A DNA stretch of 64,000 nucleotides from Candidatus Babeliales bacterium (GTDB lineage Bacteria > Babelota > Babeliae > Babelales > JACPOV01). A program made the position numbers and the translations under genes. Positions 45,253 to 52,832 of this stretch are shown piece after piece. A model generated the notes under the pieces. That model searched no databases. It had not been told where the DNA came from and worked only from the letters and a program-made list of their open reading frames with translations. Position 1 is the first letter of the stretch, and the number at the start of each line of letters is the position of its first letter. Where the stretch lies: the NCBI GenBank assembly GCA_036260945.1, contig DATALT010000001.1:32110-96109 (forward strand), read 5' to 3'.

Positions 45253-46041
45253 ATGTTTTTTAGAAAAGATCAATTGCAGGTTCTCAAAGAACTATTGGCT
45301 ACAGATTTATATATTCTTAAAGGCACGGTCCGTGATCAAATTATAAATTTGTGCATTTGGATGATAAGCATGACGGTAGTGAACTCCTATTTGATGCCCG
45401 CATTTGGATTATCGCTTGAATATAGTGCATTTATTCTAGCGGGGCTTTGTGCAAGTGCAGGTCTTTTTGGCGTTTTTCCAAGTGTTGCCAATTTGGTCAG
45501 CGATTTTAAAGGTGATCAAGTATATACATACTATTTAACGTTGCCGCTTCCTTCCTGGATGATTTTTTTACGCCTCATTTTTTATTATTCGCTCAATTTT
45601 TCACTTCTTGGGATTCTCGTACTTCCGCTTGGCCAATTGCTCATTTGGGATCGATTTTCTCTGCGACACGTAGCATTTGGAAAGTTTTTTCTCATTTTTG
45701 CGTTGAGCTACTTTTTTTACGGTGCGTTTACGCTTTGGATTGCAAGTCGCGTGCCCGATATGACAAAAATTGGGAACGTTTGGATGCGGTTTGTTTATCC
45801 GATTTGGTTTTTAGGATGTTTTCAATTTTCTTGGGCTGTCTTGCGAGGAAAATCTCAATTCTTTGGGCTGATTAATCTTATCAATCCGATCACTTACATT
45901 ATGGAAGGTATGCGTGCAGCGGTGCTCGGGCAAGATGGTTATCTTAATTTTTGGACCTGCTGCTTCATGATTGGATTGTTTGGGATCCTTTGCTCTTGGC
46001 GGGCTATTGTTTTGCTCAAAAAACGATTAGATTTTGTTTAA
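45253..46041 (+). CDS. ABC-2 type transporter permease
   Basis: This 262-aa inner-membrane protein has six predicted spans and follows the ATPase gene after 4 bases, so it is its partner. The segment GLINLINPITYIMEGMRAAVLGQDGYL before the last span is the ABC-2 permease signature region. Such exporters move polysaccharides, lipids or drugs. No biosynthetic neighbour indicates which. It ends at a bidirectional hairpin. Confidence 0.88.
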   Translation: MFFRKDQLQVLKELLATDLYILKGTVRDQIINLCIWMISMTVVNSYLMPAFGLSLEYSAFILAGLCASAGLFGVFPSVANLVSDFKGDQVYTYYLTLPLPSWMIFLRLIFYYSLNFSLLGILVLPLGQLLIWDRFSLRHVAFGKFFLIFALSYFFYGAFTLWIASRVPDMTKIGNVWMRFVYPIWFLGCFQFSWAVLRGKSQFFGLINLINPITYIMEGMRAAVLGQDGYLNFWTCCFMIGLFGILCSWRAIVLLKKRLDFV

Positions 46042-46046
46042 AAAAA

Positions 46047-46073
46047 AGCCCCAGGAAAATTCCTAGGGCTTTT
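46047..46073. terminator. Bidirectional terminator between the ABC-2 operon and the small basic gene
   Basis: The stem AGCCCcAGGA/TCCTaGGGCT (one mismatch, AAAT loop) has an A-run on the left and TTTT on the right. It serves both the plus-strand permease gene and the convergent gene 46093-46302. Confidence 0.8.
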
Positions 46074-46092
46074 ACTAGCTTTAAAATGAAGC

Positions 46093-46302
46093 TTATTTTT
46101 TCTTTTTGCGGAGCATTGGTAGGCCAGTGCGAGCATTTTCAAATACTTCGTAGCCTGTTGGCAATGCATCGAGCGAATCTTTGCCAGCTTTACCTGCAAA
46201 ATAATAAATCTTTTGCTTACGGTCGCCAGCTAATTTTACCTCTTTGGTATGCAAATAGTAAGTTTTGCCACTCTTTTTAGATTTAGTGCTATAAGCTGCC
46301 AT
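46093..46302 (-). CDS. Small basic conserved protein (TYYLH type)
   Basis: AAGGAG about 8 bases upstream selects ATG 46302 and a 69-aa product; the longer frame to 46350 is not needed. The sequence MAAYSTKSKKSGKTYYLHTK, KIYYFAG, LPTGYEVFENARTGLPMLRKKKK resembles a small family that I recall from reduced bacterial lineages. The function is unknown. It is highly basic with a possible nucleic-acid role. It is leaderless and should be cytoplasmic. Confidence 0.65.
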   Translation of the reverse strand: MAAYSTKSKKSGKTYYLHTKEVKLAGDRKQKIYYFAGKAGKDSLDALPTGYEVFENARTGLPMLRKKKK

Positions 46303-46474
46303 CGTTGTGACTCCTTCGTTAATGGTAGTTCTATAATTAATTATTACCACGTAATAAAAATAAAGCTAATCAATTGGGCAGATAAAATCTAGAAATAATC
46401 TGTCGTTCTGCAATAATCTTAAAACTACCTTGATATGTACGTAATTTTAGGGTATTAAAAAAATAATTATTAAA

Positions 46475-46711
46475 ATGAAAGCTATTAATATGGTTGTGGT
46501 TTTATTTTTTTGCTGTCTTGTTTCAAGCGCTCAGCTTTTTGGGATGGAAGCTGGATCTGCAAATCAAAAAGAAAAAAAGATAGAACAAAAAAATGGCAAA
46601 ATTACCTTTAAAATGGTGCAGCTTCTATTAAGTCAGAAAAAAGCGGATACTTTAAGAAGGTACGAGCAAATGGAGCGAGAGAAAGCGATTCTTTCTAAAA
46701 ATAATCTATGA
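46475..46711 (+). CDS. Small exported basic protein
   Basis: 78 residues: signal peptide (MKAINMVVVLFFCCLVSSAQLFGM-E), then a lysine-rich helical region (KKIEQKNGKITFKMVQLLLSQ, LRRYEQMEREKAIL). The DUF1653-like gene follows after 11 bases on the same strand. No domain recognised. Confidence 0.5.
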   Translation: MKAINMVVVLFFCCLVSSAQLFGMEAGSANQKEKKIEQKNGKITFKMVQLLLSQKKADTLRRYEQMEREKAILSKNNL

Positions 46712-46722
46712 AAATTAAATAG

Positions 46723-47010
46723 ATGAGCAATAAAAAATTAGAAATAGGTGCATTATATCAGCATTATAAAAATAAAAAGTTGTATAAAATTTTGGCAATA
46801 GCTTTGAATGCAGAAAGTGAATATTTGGACTCGTGGGTGGTATACCAAGCTTTATACGACGATCAAAAAATGGGATCACAACCAGTTTTTATACGTTCCG
46901 TTGCACAGTTTACTGAAAGTGTGCAGTTCGATGGAGAATGCTGCTTTAGATTTCAATTAGTTGAATCAGTATCTAGTGGTACGCCGCGATGCTTGAGCTC
47001 TGAAATATAA
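46723..47010 (+). CDS. DUF1653 family protein
   Basis: The 95-aa sequence has the family pattern: GALYQHYKNKKLYKILAIALNAESEYLDSWVVYQALYDDQKMGSQPVFIRSVAQFTE...FRFQLVE. These are small SH3-like proteins of unknown role. The conserved part ends near residue 80. The last 15 residues (SSGTPRCLSSEI) lie in a 58-base antisense overlap with the gene ending at 46953, so the original stop may have been lost and replaced. Confidence 0.8.
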   Translation: MSNKKLEIGALYQHYKNKKLYKILAIALNAESEYLDSWVVYQALYDDQKMGSQPVFIRSVAQFTESVQFDGECCFRFQLVESVSSGTPRCLSSEI

Positions 47011-47498
47011 GGATCAAGCATTTTCTTTTTCAACTCAGCAGCATAAGCTCCAATTTTTTCGTTCATCTGATTTTCATCAAGTTTATAGTTAGTCGGGAGC
47101 TTAAGATTGATGATTTCGATGTCGGTGCGATACTTTACGCAGGCCGAATTATATATACGATTTGCCGATAGAGCAAACTTCCTAAGATCGTCGGTTTGCA
47201 TTTCAGGAATGAACGGTGCAAAGCTCGTGCATATTTCCTGTGCACCATTTGTTAATTTTTTGCAATCTTTATTTATTGTTTTTAGCTCTTTAGCAAATGC
47301 TATCGTTGCATCGATGAGAATATTTTGTTGATCCGTTTCCGTTTTTTGTTTTTTTCTCGGCACGCCCCAAGAAATCGGATATTTTTTTTGAAAAAAAAGT
47401 TCAGGAGGGGGGGTAGAGTTATTTCCCTTTTTTTCCATGGCATGCATAGGTAAATGTATACCGATAAGAACTAATATAACTTTTGATTGAAGCTTCAT
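46953..47498 (-). CDS. Exported protein, possible paralogue of the upstream gene
   Basis: Signal peptide MKLQSKVILVLIGIHLPMHAM-E, then a charged 160-residue region. It starts inside the stop of the upstream gene (ATGA overlap 47495-47498), so the two are coupled. The C-terminal KKKMLDPYISELKHRG parallels LKKYVNPFLYEIKTRREKG in its neighbour, which suggests an old duplication. The centre is helical (AFAKELKTINKDCKKL). No family recognised. Confidence 0.58.
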   Translation of the reverse strand: MKLQSKVILVLIGIHLPMHAMEKKGNNSTPPPELFFQKKYPISWGVPRKKQKTETDQQNILIDATIAFAKELKTINKDCKKLTNGAQEICTSFAPFIPEMQTDDLRKFALSANRIYNSACVKYRTDIEIINLKLPTNYKLDENQMNEKIGAYAAELKKKMLDPYISELKHRGVPLDTDSTN

Positions 47499-47986
47499 TG
47501 ATTGATCCCCTTTTCTCTGCGTGTTTTAATTTCGTAAAGGAAAGGATTAACATATTTTTTCAATAAATCCTGTTTATAATTCTCCACTTTTTCAATAATA
47601 TGATTTTCTCTTGCCCGCTTGTTTGTTTTTCGTAATGTTTCTTCGTAATGCCCTGCCCCAATCGTGTACAATCGTAACGATTTTCCATACGTTGTCGAAA
47701 GGGTAGCGTTATCAAGTTCCCCGATCTTGGCTAGCGAGTTTTCTATTTCTTTGGCTAGCGCCTTTATGCGCTTGATCTCTTGTAATCCTAGGTTTTTCTC
47801 GTCAGAAATTTCTGTTATTGTTAATTCCTGCTTTTCCCATTTAGAGCTATTTACGCCTTCAACGTATTTATCAGATACAAAAGGTTTGTGTTCAAGAGTC
47901 TTAACTTTTTTAACCGGATCTGACTCCATTGAATTGCTAGCGTGAGAAAAAAATAAAAGTGCAAGAGAGAATAGTTTTTCGCCCAC
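47495..47986 (-). CDS. Exported protein, first gene of a coupled pair
   Basis: GTG 47986 starts a short signal (MGEKLFSLALLFFSHASNSM-E). The mature part is charged and helical (IKRIKALAKEIENSLAKIGELD) and ends VNPFLYEIKTRREKGINQ, similar to the downstream gene. The two overlap by 4 bases. Unknown function, probably periplasmic or secreted. Confidence 0.55.
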   Translation of the reverse strand: MGEKLFSLALLFFSHASNSMESDPVKKVKTLEHKPFVSDKYVEGVNSSKWEKQELTITEISDEKNLGLQEIKRIKALAKEIENSLAKIGELDNATLSTTYGKSLRLYTIGAGHYEETLRKTNKRARENHIIEKVENYKQDLLKKYVNPFLYEIKTRREKGINQ

Positions 47987-48089
47987 ATTCGACTTTCTGT
48001 TTGAATAAAAATGCGATTTAGTCCCATAATAATAGCACTATTTTCGACAAATTCTATTTTTCGATATTAGAGTTGACTACGGTGCAAAT

Positions 48090-49466
48090 CTACTTGCCCA
48101 CGCAAAATTCTCTAAATACCGCGTCCATTGCTTGTTCGCTAATAGTTTTTCCAGAAAGTTCTGTCAGAATTTCCAATGTATCCTTTAATTGTGCGGACAC
48201 AAGTTCGTAGGCAATTTCAGGTTTTTCAAGCATTTGCAGCAGGTTTAAAATGTACTCTTCAATTTTGAGCAAGATTCGATAATGACGTTGATTAAGGAGG
48301 AATGGAGAATCGACGCGAGAAAAAAGTTCATTTATTTTTTTTCCGATTTCAATCTCCAAAGCGGCAATAGTTTCACTATTTTTATCACTTACCAAAACGG
48401 CAGCAGCATTATATATTTGACTATTTACTCGTGGCATATCTGTTTTGCTTTCAACGAGAATAATTTTTCCCGGATAATGTTTACGCAATTCGTCGTAAAC
48501 ATATTTTTCTTGCTGAGTAATTTCTCTTGAGCTATCAAGAATTAACAATATTATATCCGCTTTTTGTGCCTCAATTTGCGAGCGCTTGATTCCTTCTTGC
48601 TCAATAGAATCGTTCGTTTGGCGTAAGCCGGCAGTATCAATAAACGTGACAATGCTTCCATGAAGTGTGCGTGAACTTTCTATTGAATCTCGCGTGGTGC
48701 CTGCGATTGGTGCTACGATGGCCCGTTGTTCTTTAAGAAGCGCATTAAATAATGAAGATTTTCCGGCATTAACTGAGCCGATAAGTGCTACGCGCAGCCC
48801 TTGGCGGACGTGATGCTGTTGGTCAAATGCTTTTTTTATTCGATCGATAGATGCTGAGATCTCTAAAAGCTGTTCTTTGATGACGCTGCCAAATTCCATC
48901 TCTTCGTCTAGAAATTCAAAACTTGCTTCGCAATAGGCAAAGCACGTAACGAGCTTTTTCTCTAGTTGAGTGATCCACTGTGAAAAACTACCGTTCAGCT
49001 GCGAAAGTGATTGTTTGAGTGCAAGGTGGTTTGAGGCATGAATAAGTTCGTTGATTGCTTCAGCTTGCAAAAGGTCTATTTTTTTATTTAAAAAAGCGCG
49101 GCGTGTAAATTCGCCAGGTTCTGCCATGCGAGCGCCACATTTGAGAGCGCGTTCAGTAATCGCTTCAATTAAAAATGGATTATTATGGCACGTGATTTCG
49201 ATCGTATCATCTCCCGTAAACGATTTCGGTCCGTCCATAACTAAGAAGAGTACTTGATCGATAGCCGTTTTGTGTTCATCAATAACGTGCCCATAATGAA
49301 CCGTGTGCGTTGGCACATGTTCGAGCGCTACATTTCCTGGGAGTTTACTCAATAAAGTAGCGATTTTTCGTGCATGAGTTCCGGAGATGCGCAAAAGTGC
49401 AATTGCGCCGCTGCCGCGCGGTGTGCATTGTGCAATAATCGCATCATGATCTCGCGAAATTATCAT
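48090..49466 (-). CDS. mnmE: tRNA modification GTPase MnmE
   Basis: MnmE with MnmG installs the cmnm5 group on U34 of several tRNAs. ATG 49466 gives 458 aa and fits the family N-terminus (IIAQCTPRGSGAIALLRISG). The G domain has GSVNAGKSSLFN, TTRDS and DTAG; the guanine-specificity motif is SKTD in place of NKxD. The protein ends FREFCVGK, the essential C-terminal CxGK. It overlaps the end of the jag-like gene by ATGA. The longer frame up to 49526 runs into that gene and is not the start. Confidence 0.95.
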   Translation of the reverse strand: MIISRDHDAIIAQCTPRGSGAIALLRISGTHARKIATLLSKLPGNVALEHVPTHTVHYGHVIDEHKTAIDQVLFLVMDGPKSFTGDDTIEITCHNNPFLIEAITERALKCGARMAEPGEFTRRAFLNKKIDLLQAEAINELIHASNHLALKQSLSQLNGSFSQWITQLEKKLVTCFAYCEASFEFLDEEMEFGSVIKEQLLEISASIDRIKKAFDQQHHVRQGLRVALIGSVNAGKSSLFNALLKEQRAIVAPIAGTTRDSIESSRTLHGSIVTFIDTAGLRQTNDSIEQEGIKRSQIEAQKADIILLILDSSREITQQEKYVYDELRKHYPGKIILVESKTDMPRVNSQIYNAAAVLVSDKNSETIAALEIEIGKKINELFSRVDSPFLLNQRHYRILLKIEEYILNLLQMLEKPEIAYELVSAQLKDTLEILTELSGKTISEQAMDAVFREFCVGK

Positions 49467-50107
49467 CGAGTTAAAACTACCTTGAATCCGCGCAATGGGC
49501 GTTTGTAACTTCTTTTGAGTGAACAAAGAAGCAAGAATGAAAGATTACGAAAGAGGTGACGCTCTCTTTCAACATCTTCAATTACTGGTGAATTAAAGGT
49601 AAAGCGCAACTGATAATTATCGGTAGTTGTGTTGAATGAAACATTTTCTTTGTTGAGCGTTTGTAATGTTTCTTTCATCCAGCCGTTCGCTTGATCAATC
49701 ATATCTGGTTGCCAAACGTTTTGTGAGCGAGGCTCCGCCGCACGTTGTTGCTGCGATTCAGGTTGGCGTTGTTCTTGAATTACTGGAGGTCGCTGTGATT
49801 CAAATCTTCGCTGCTGAGAAGCAGGGTGCTGGACTTGCGGAGTTGCTTGATGTTGTCTTTTTGGCTGCTCGAATTGCGGTTTTCTTTCAGGACGTTTTGG
49901 ATTTTTATCCGGTGTGCGTGCATCGCGAAAAGCGGTATGCTCATTGAAGAAAATGCCAACTTTAGCTGATTGGGTGGTCATACCAATAAAATTTTTTTTT
50001 GCTTCTTCAAAAACTTTAATAGAAAACTCTTTAGGTTTGCCTGCAGCTTCCCATCCTTTTTCAATAGCTTTCATGATCGATGAAGCTTCTTGCATAATTG
50101 ATTTCAT
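49463..50107 (-). CDS. jag: Jag/KhpB-like RNA-binding protein
   Basis: The first ~50 residues are a Jag_N domain (IEKGWEAAGKPKEFSIKVFEEAKKNFIGMTTQSAKVGIF). A ~90-residue P/Q/R-rich linker (QPKRQHQATPQVQHPASQQR) follows, then an RNA-binding region starting ETLQTLNKENVSFNTTTDNYQLRFTF (KH-like). The usual R3H end is not evident, and the C-terminus (RSYKRPLRGFKVVLTR) is atypical. In many bacteria jag lies between yidC and mnmE. Here mnmE follows with a 4-base overlap, but yidC is absent upstream. Confidence 0.75.
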   Translation of the reverse strand: MKSIMQEASSIMKAIEKGWEAAGKPKEFSIKVFEEAKKNFIGMTTQSAKVGIFFNEHTAFRDARTPDKNPKRPERKPQFEQPKRQHQATPQVQHPASQQRRFESQRPPVIQEQRQPESQQQRAAEPRSQNVWQPDMIDQANGWMKETLQTLNKENVSFNTTTDNYQLRFTFNSPVIEDVERERHLFRNLSFLLLCSLKRSYKRPLRGFKVVLTR

Positions 50108-50351
50108 AATGAACCTTTTTGGTTAAAAAATACGTATTCATTGCCGATGCAAATGATGTTTGGGCGAGTTTTAGCAATGGTATACAAAAACTTGGAGCAT
50201 AATAATAAGAAATTGGAAAAACATGTAACAATAAGAAGAGTAAAAAATCATTCTTCGCTGAAATATTTCTAATGAAATCAATCCATAGTAGGCAAAGATT
50301 GGCCGTGCCATTCGTAGTTTGCCGAGCCGAAAGGCCCGGATAAACGTAAAA

Positions 50352-50426
50352 TGGAGCGGGAAACGGGATTCGAACCCGCGACCTTTGCCTTGGCAAGGCA
50401 ACGCTCTACCGCTAAGCTATTCCCGC
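50352..50426 (-). tRNA. tRNA-Gly (anticodon GCC), CCA encoded
   Basis: Read on the minus strand: acceptor GCGGGAA/TTCCCGC, anticodon stem TTGCC/GGCAA with loop TTGCCAA (anticodon GCC), T arm CGGGTTCGAATCCCG, discriminator T and genomic CCA. Confidence 0.96.
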
Positions 50427-50572
50427 ACTCTAATACTGGAAAAATGTTAGCATATGGAGCGCAATTGTCAAACAAAAGTCATTGTTTATACCAGTTAGGG
50501 GATCGCGATTCTTATTTTTTTTGAAAATTAGGTATAGCTTAGATTAAAATCTGGTTTTAAGGAAAACAAACA

Positions 50573-51169
50573 ATGATTAATTTTTTGCGCGGTATGGTAC
50601 GTTCAATAGAAGAAAACGTTGTTACTCTAGAAGTGCAGGGTGTCGGTTTTGAACTCATGAGTCCTTCAGCTGCATCTTTATTAATAAATCAAGAAGCAGA
50701 AATGCATTGCTACATGCATTGGTCGGCTGAAAACGGGCCATCTTTCTTTGGGTTTACCAGCGTGCAGGAGCGACAGGTTTTTTTACTTATTTTGAAATGT
50801 CAGGGAATTGGCCCAAAAATAGCAATTACCATACTTGAGCAAATGAGCCCGGGCCCTTTTTTGCAAGCGATACTGAATGGTTCACTTGATGCACTTACTG
50901 CTCTTCATGGAATCGGAACCAAAAAAGCGGAGCAACTTATCATGCAGTTGCGTTCGCCAGCAGAAAAGCTTCTTTCAAGCGGTAAAATTTCTTCAGATCA
51001 TATTTCTGGTGGGTTGCAATGGAAAGAACTTGCGGACGCTCTTCAATCGCTTAATTATTCTCGCCAAGAAATTACCCAAGTGCTCGCAACGATTCGGCAA
51101 CAAGCACCAAACGATTCGTTTGATCAACTTCTAAGGAAATCTCTTGCTCTTCTTTCCAAGCAACGGTGA
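50573..51169 (+). CDS. ruvA: Holliday junction protein RuvA
   Basis: RuvA binds Holliday junctions and recruits RuvB for branch migration. The 198-aa protein has the N-terminal OB-fold (MINFLRGMVRSIEENVVTLEVQGVGFEL), the two helix-hairpin-helix motifs (KCQGIGPKIAITILEQM and ALHGIGTKKAEQLIMQL) and the C-terminal RuvB-binding domain (LQSLNYSRQEITQVL). AAGGAAA precedes ATG 50573. ruvB and ruvC are not adjacent. Confidence 0.96.
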   Translation: MINFLRGMVRSIEENVVTLEVQGVGFELMSPSAASLLINQEAEMHCYMHWSAENGPSFFGFTSVQERQVFLLILKCQGIGPKIAITILEQMSPGPFLQAILNGSLDALTALHGIGTKKAEQLIMQLRSPAEKLLSSGKISSDHISGGLQWKELADALQSLNYSRQEITQVLATIRQQAPNDSFDQLLRKSLALLSKQR

Positions 51170-51179
51170 AAAATATGCG

Positions 51180-51329
51180 CATCCTTCGATACAATTTCTC
51201 ATTTCATTCGAAATCACTCAGGACGAGCGCATTTAAATTCTATTTACTAAATTAATCAATATAAATCCCTAGCGCTCGTCCTGAGTGCCCGGCGAAGCTG
51301 TAAGCGAAGCCTGGGTGTATCGAAGGATG
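51180..51329. repeat. Intergenic inverted-repeat unit, copy A
   Basis: Outer arms 51180-51193 and 51316-51329 are perfectly complementary (14 bp). Inner arms 51215-51230 and 51272-51287 (16 bp, CACTCAGGACGAGCGC) are also perfect. The right half (51283-51329) is nearly identical to 56641-56686. It lies between ruvA and cdsA, is open in frame with cdsA, and produces a false 22-codon extension of it. Confidence 0.85.
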
Positions 51330-51350
51330 AGCAAGATAAGGCAGGTTTTT

Positions 51351-51998
51351 ATGAAGCTATTTTCCCGGGAATTCTTCAAAAGAGCGGCTACAGCATTAGT
51401 AATGAGCGCTCTAATATTGCTGGTCTTTTTTTATACACCCGGGGTTATTTTCTCCATCCTTTTGGCCCTTGTATGGGCCTATGCTGGCACAATTGAGCTG
51501 CCAAGACTGCTTTTGCCCTCTAGCCCGCTTTTTTTGCCTGTATTGCTTATTTATCTAGGTATTCCTTTGAGCTTTTTGATTTTGCTAAATCAGGGTCAGC
51601 ATCGCCTGGATCTTCTGGTTCTTATCGCAATTGTCGCTGTATTTGATACGGGTAGTTATGTTGTCGGTAAGCTCTATGGCATACATAGGATCGCTCCAGG
51701 CATTAGCCCTGGCAAAACCTGGGAGGGTTTTGCTGGAGGCTTAATGACCTGTCTTATTGGGTACCTCTTAGCTGCTCATATGGCTTTTAATCTATCGTTA
51801 ATTCGAACTGCGTCGGACATTTTTGCTATCTCGATAGGTGCTTTTCTTGGGGATCTTTTTGAATCCTGGCTCAAGCGCAGGGCTGGAGTGAAAGATTCAG
51901 GTTCAATTTTGCCTGGCCATGGAGGCATTCTAGACCGAATAGATGGGCTTTTAGGAGCCAGTTTGGCAATTATTTTTTTGCGTGGGCTTTTTTTCTAG
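51351..51998 (+). CDS. cdsA: Phosphatidate cytidylyltransferase
   Basis: CdsA makes CDP-diacylglycerol, the branch point of phospholipid synthesis. ATG 51351 with AAGGCAGG upstream gives 215 aa. Earlier in-frame starts fall in the repeat element. Several membrane spans precede the signature KDSGSILPGHGGILDRIDGLLGA (family S-x27-P-G-H-G-G-x2-D-R-x-D). SPGKTWEGFAGGL is also conserved. It is somewhat shorter at the N-terminus than the E. coli enzyme. Confidence 0.93.
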   Translation: MKLFSREFFKRAATALVMSALILLVFFYTPGVIFSILLALVWAYAGTIELPRLLLPSSPLFLPVLLIYLGIPLSFLILLNQGQHRLDLLVLIAIVAVFDTGSYVVGKLYGIHRIAPGISPGKTWEGFAGGLMTCLIGYLLAAHMAFNLSLIRTASDIFAISIGAFLGDLFESWLKRRAGVKDSGSILPGHGGILDRIDGLLGASLAIIFLRGLFF

Positions 51999-52087
51999 TA
52001 AGCAGCTGATTAACCCGGTTTCCAGGTCAAAATTAAGGTGAAGCGATTCTTTTTTTGATTAATTATATTCAGTTATGCAATAAGTAG

Positions 52088-52115
52088 TTGACAGGCCTTT
52101 TAAAACGTTTATATT
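52088..52115 (+). promoter_or_regulatory. Sigma70-type promoter of the exported protein gene 52173
   Basis: TTGACA (52088-52093), a 16-base spacer and TATATT (52110-52115), close to consensus. The start site would be near 52122, about 50 bases before ATG 52173. Confidence 0.6.
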
Positions 52116-52172
52116 GGTTATTAACAAGCTAGTCTTGTATGTAAAACTAAAATAAACCTAAATGGAGGTTAT

Positions 52173-52763
52173 ATGAATACATTACGTTATATCGCACTAG
52201 GTGCGGTTTTCTTCAACCTTGCAAACGTGCAAGCTTTCCCTTATAAAAAGGCGGCAATTATAAGCGTTCCGGCAACTGCGGCAGTTGCAGCTTCAGCTTA
52301 CGCAGCTAACCGTTTCGGTTATATGCCTTCTATGCCATCAATATCTATGCCATCAGTATCTGTTCCTTCAATGGAAACAGTTAAGGGTGCAGCATTCGCT
52401 GTTAAAGCTTTTGGTGGTTCTATGATAACTAAAGCAGGTTCTTATGTTCCAGCTTTCGTTGCAAACAACCCTAAAACGACAGCAGCGGTAGTTGGTGGTG
52501 TAGCAACTATAGGTACAGTTGGTACTCTTGCTTATAAATACTTCGGTAAAAAGCAAGCTCAACCAGTTGTAACTCAGCAATCAAATGCTGTTGAGCAATC
52601 TCAGCTTGTTTTCAATACTTTAGATGAAGCAGTAGAAGCTGTGAGAACAGCAAAAACTGTGGCGGAATTAGATGCTGCTGAGAAAGCTGTGAACGCTAAT
52701 TCAGCTTATCAAAGAGCCTTGAGCCGCGAAATAGTTCAACGTAGACAAGCTCTAACTAAGTAA
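52173..52763 (+). CDS. Exported Ala/Val-rich protein, probably well expressed
   Basis: Near-consensus promoter and ribosome site (GGAGG before ATG 52173) and its own terminator suggest strong expression. After the signal peptide (MNTLRYIALGAVFFNLANVQA) come a repeated Met-Pro-Ser segment (MPSMPSISMPSVSVPSM), two hydrophobic stretches (AVVGGVATIGTVGTLAYKYF) and a C-terminal helical domain (LDEAVEAVRTAKTVAELDAAEKAV). The end resembles the exported protein at 56010 (STFDEVAAALQKAKDSN). Function unknown. Confidence 0.7.
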   Translation: MNTLRYIALGAVFFNLANVQAFPYKKAAIISVPATAAVAASAYAANRFGYMPSMPSISMPSVSVPSMETVKGAAFAVKAFGGSMITKAGSYVPAFVANNPKTTAAVVGGVATIGTVGTLAYKYFGKKQAQPVVTQQSNAVEQSQLVFNTLDEAVEAVRTAKTVAELDAAEKAVNANSAYQRALSREIVQRRQALTK

Positions 52764-52792
52764 TTAGTAATTTAAGCATAGGCTAGCTTATA

Positions 52793-52832
52793 AAAAGCGC
52801 CTGGGAAGAAATTCCTGGGCGCTTTATTTTTT
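52793..52832. terminator. Bidirectional terminator between 52173 gene and hisS
   Basis: The hairpin AAAGCGCC-tg-GGAA / TTCC-tg-GGCGCTTT has a short GAAA-type loop, then ATTTTTTT on the plus strand and an A-run on the other side. The hisS stop codon falls within its right-hand T-rich flank. Confidence 0.8.

Noticed and set aside
51285..51350. N-terminal extension of cdsA (MPGEAVSEAWVYRRM...)
   Set aside because: It is translated from the inverted-repeat unit. The same peptide pattern occurs before galE, so it is a repeat artefact.
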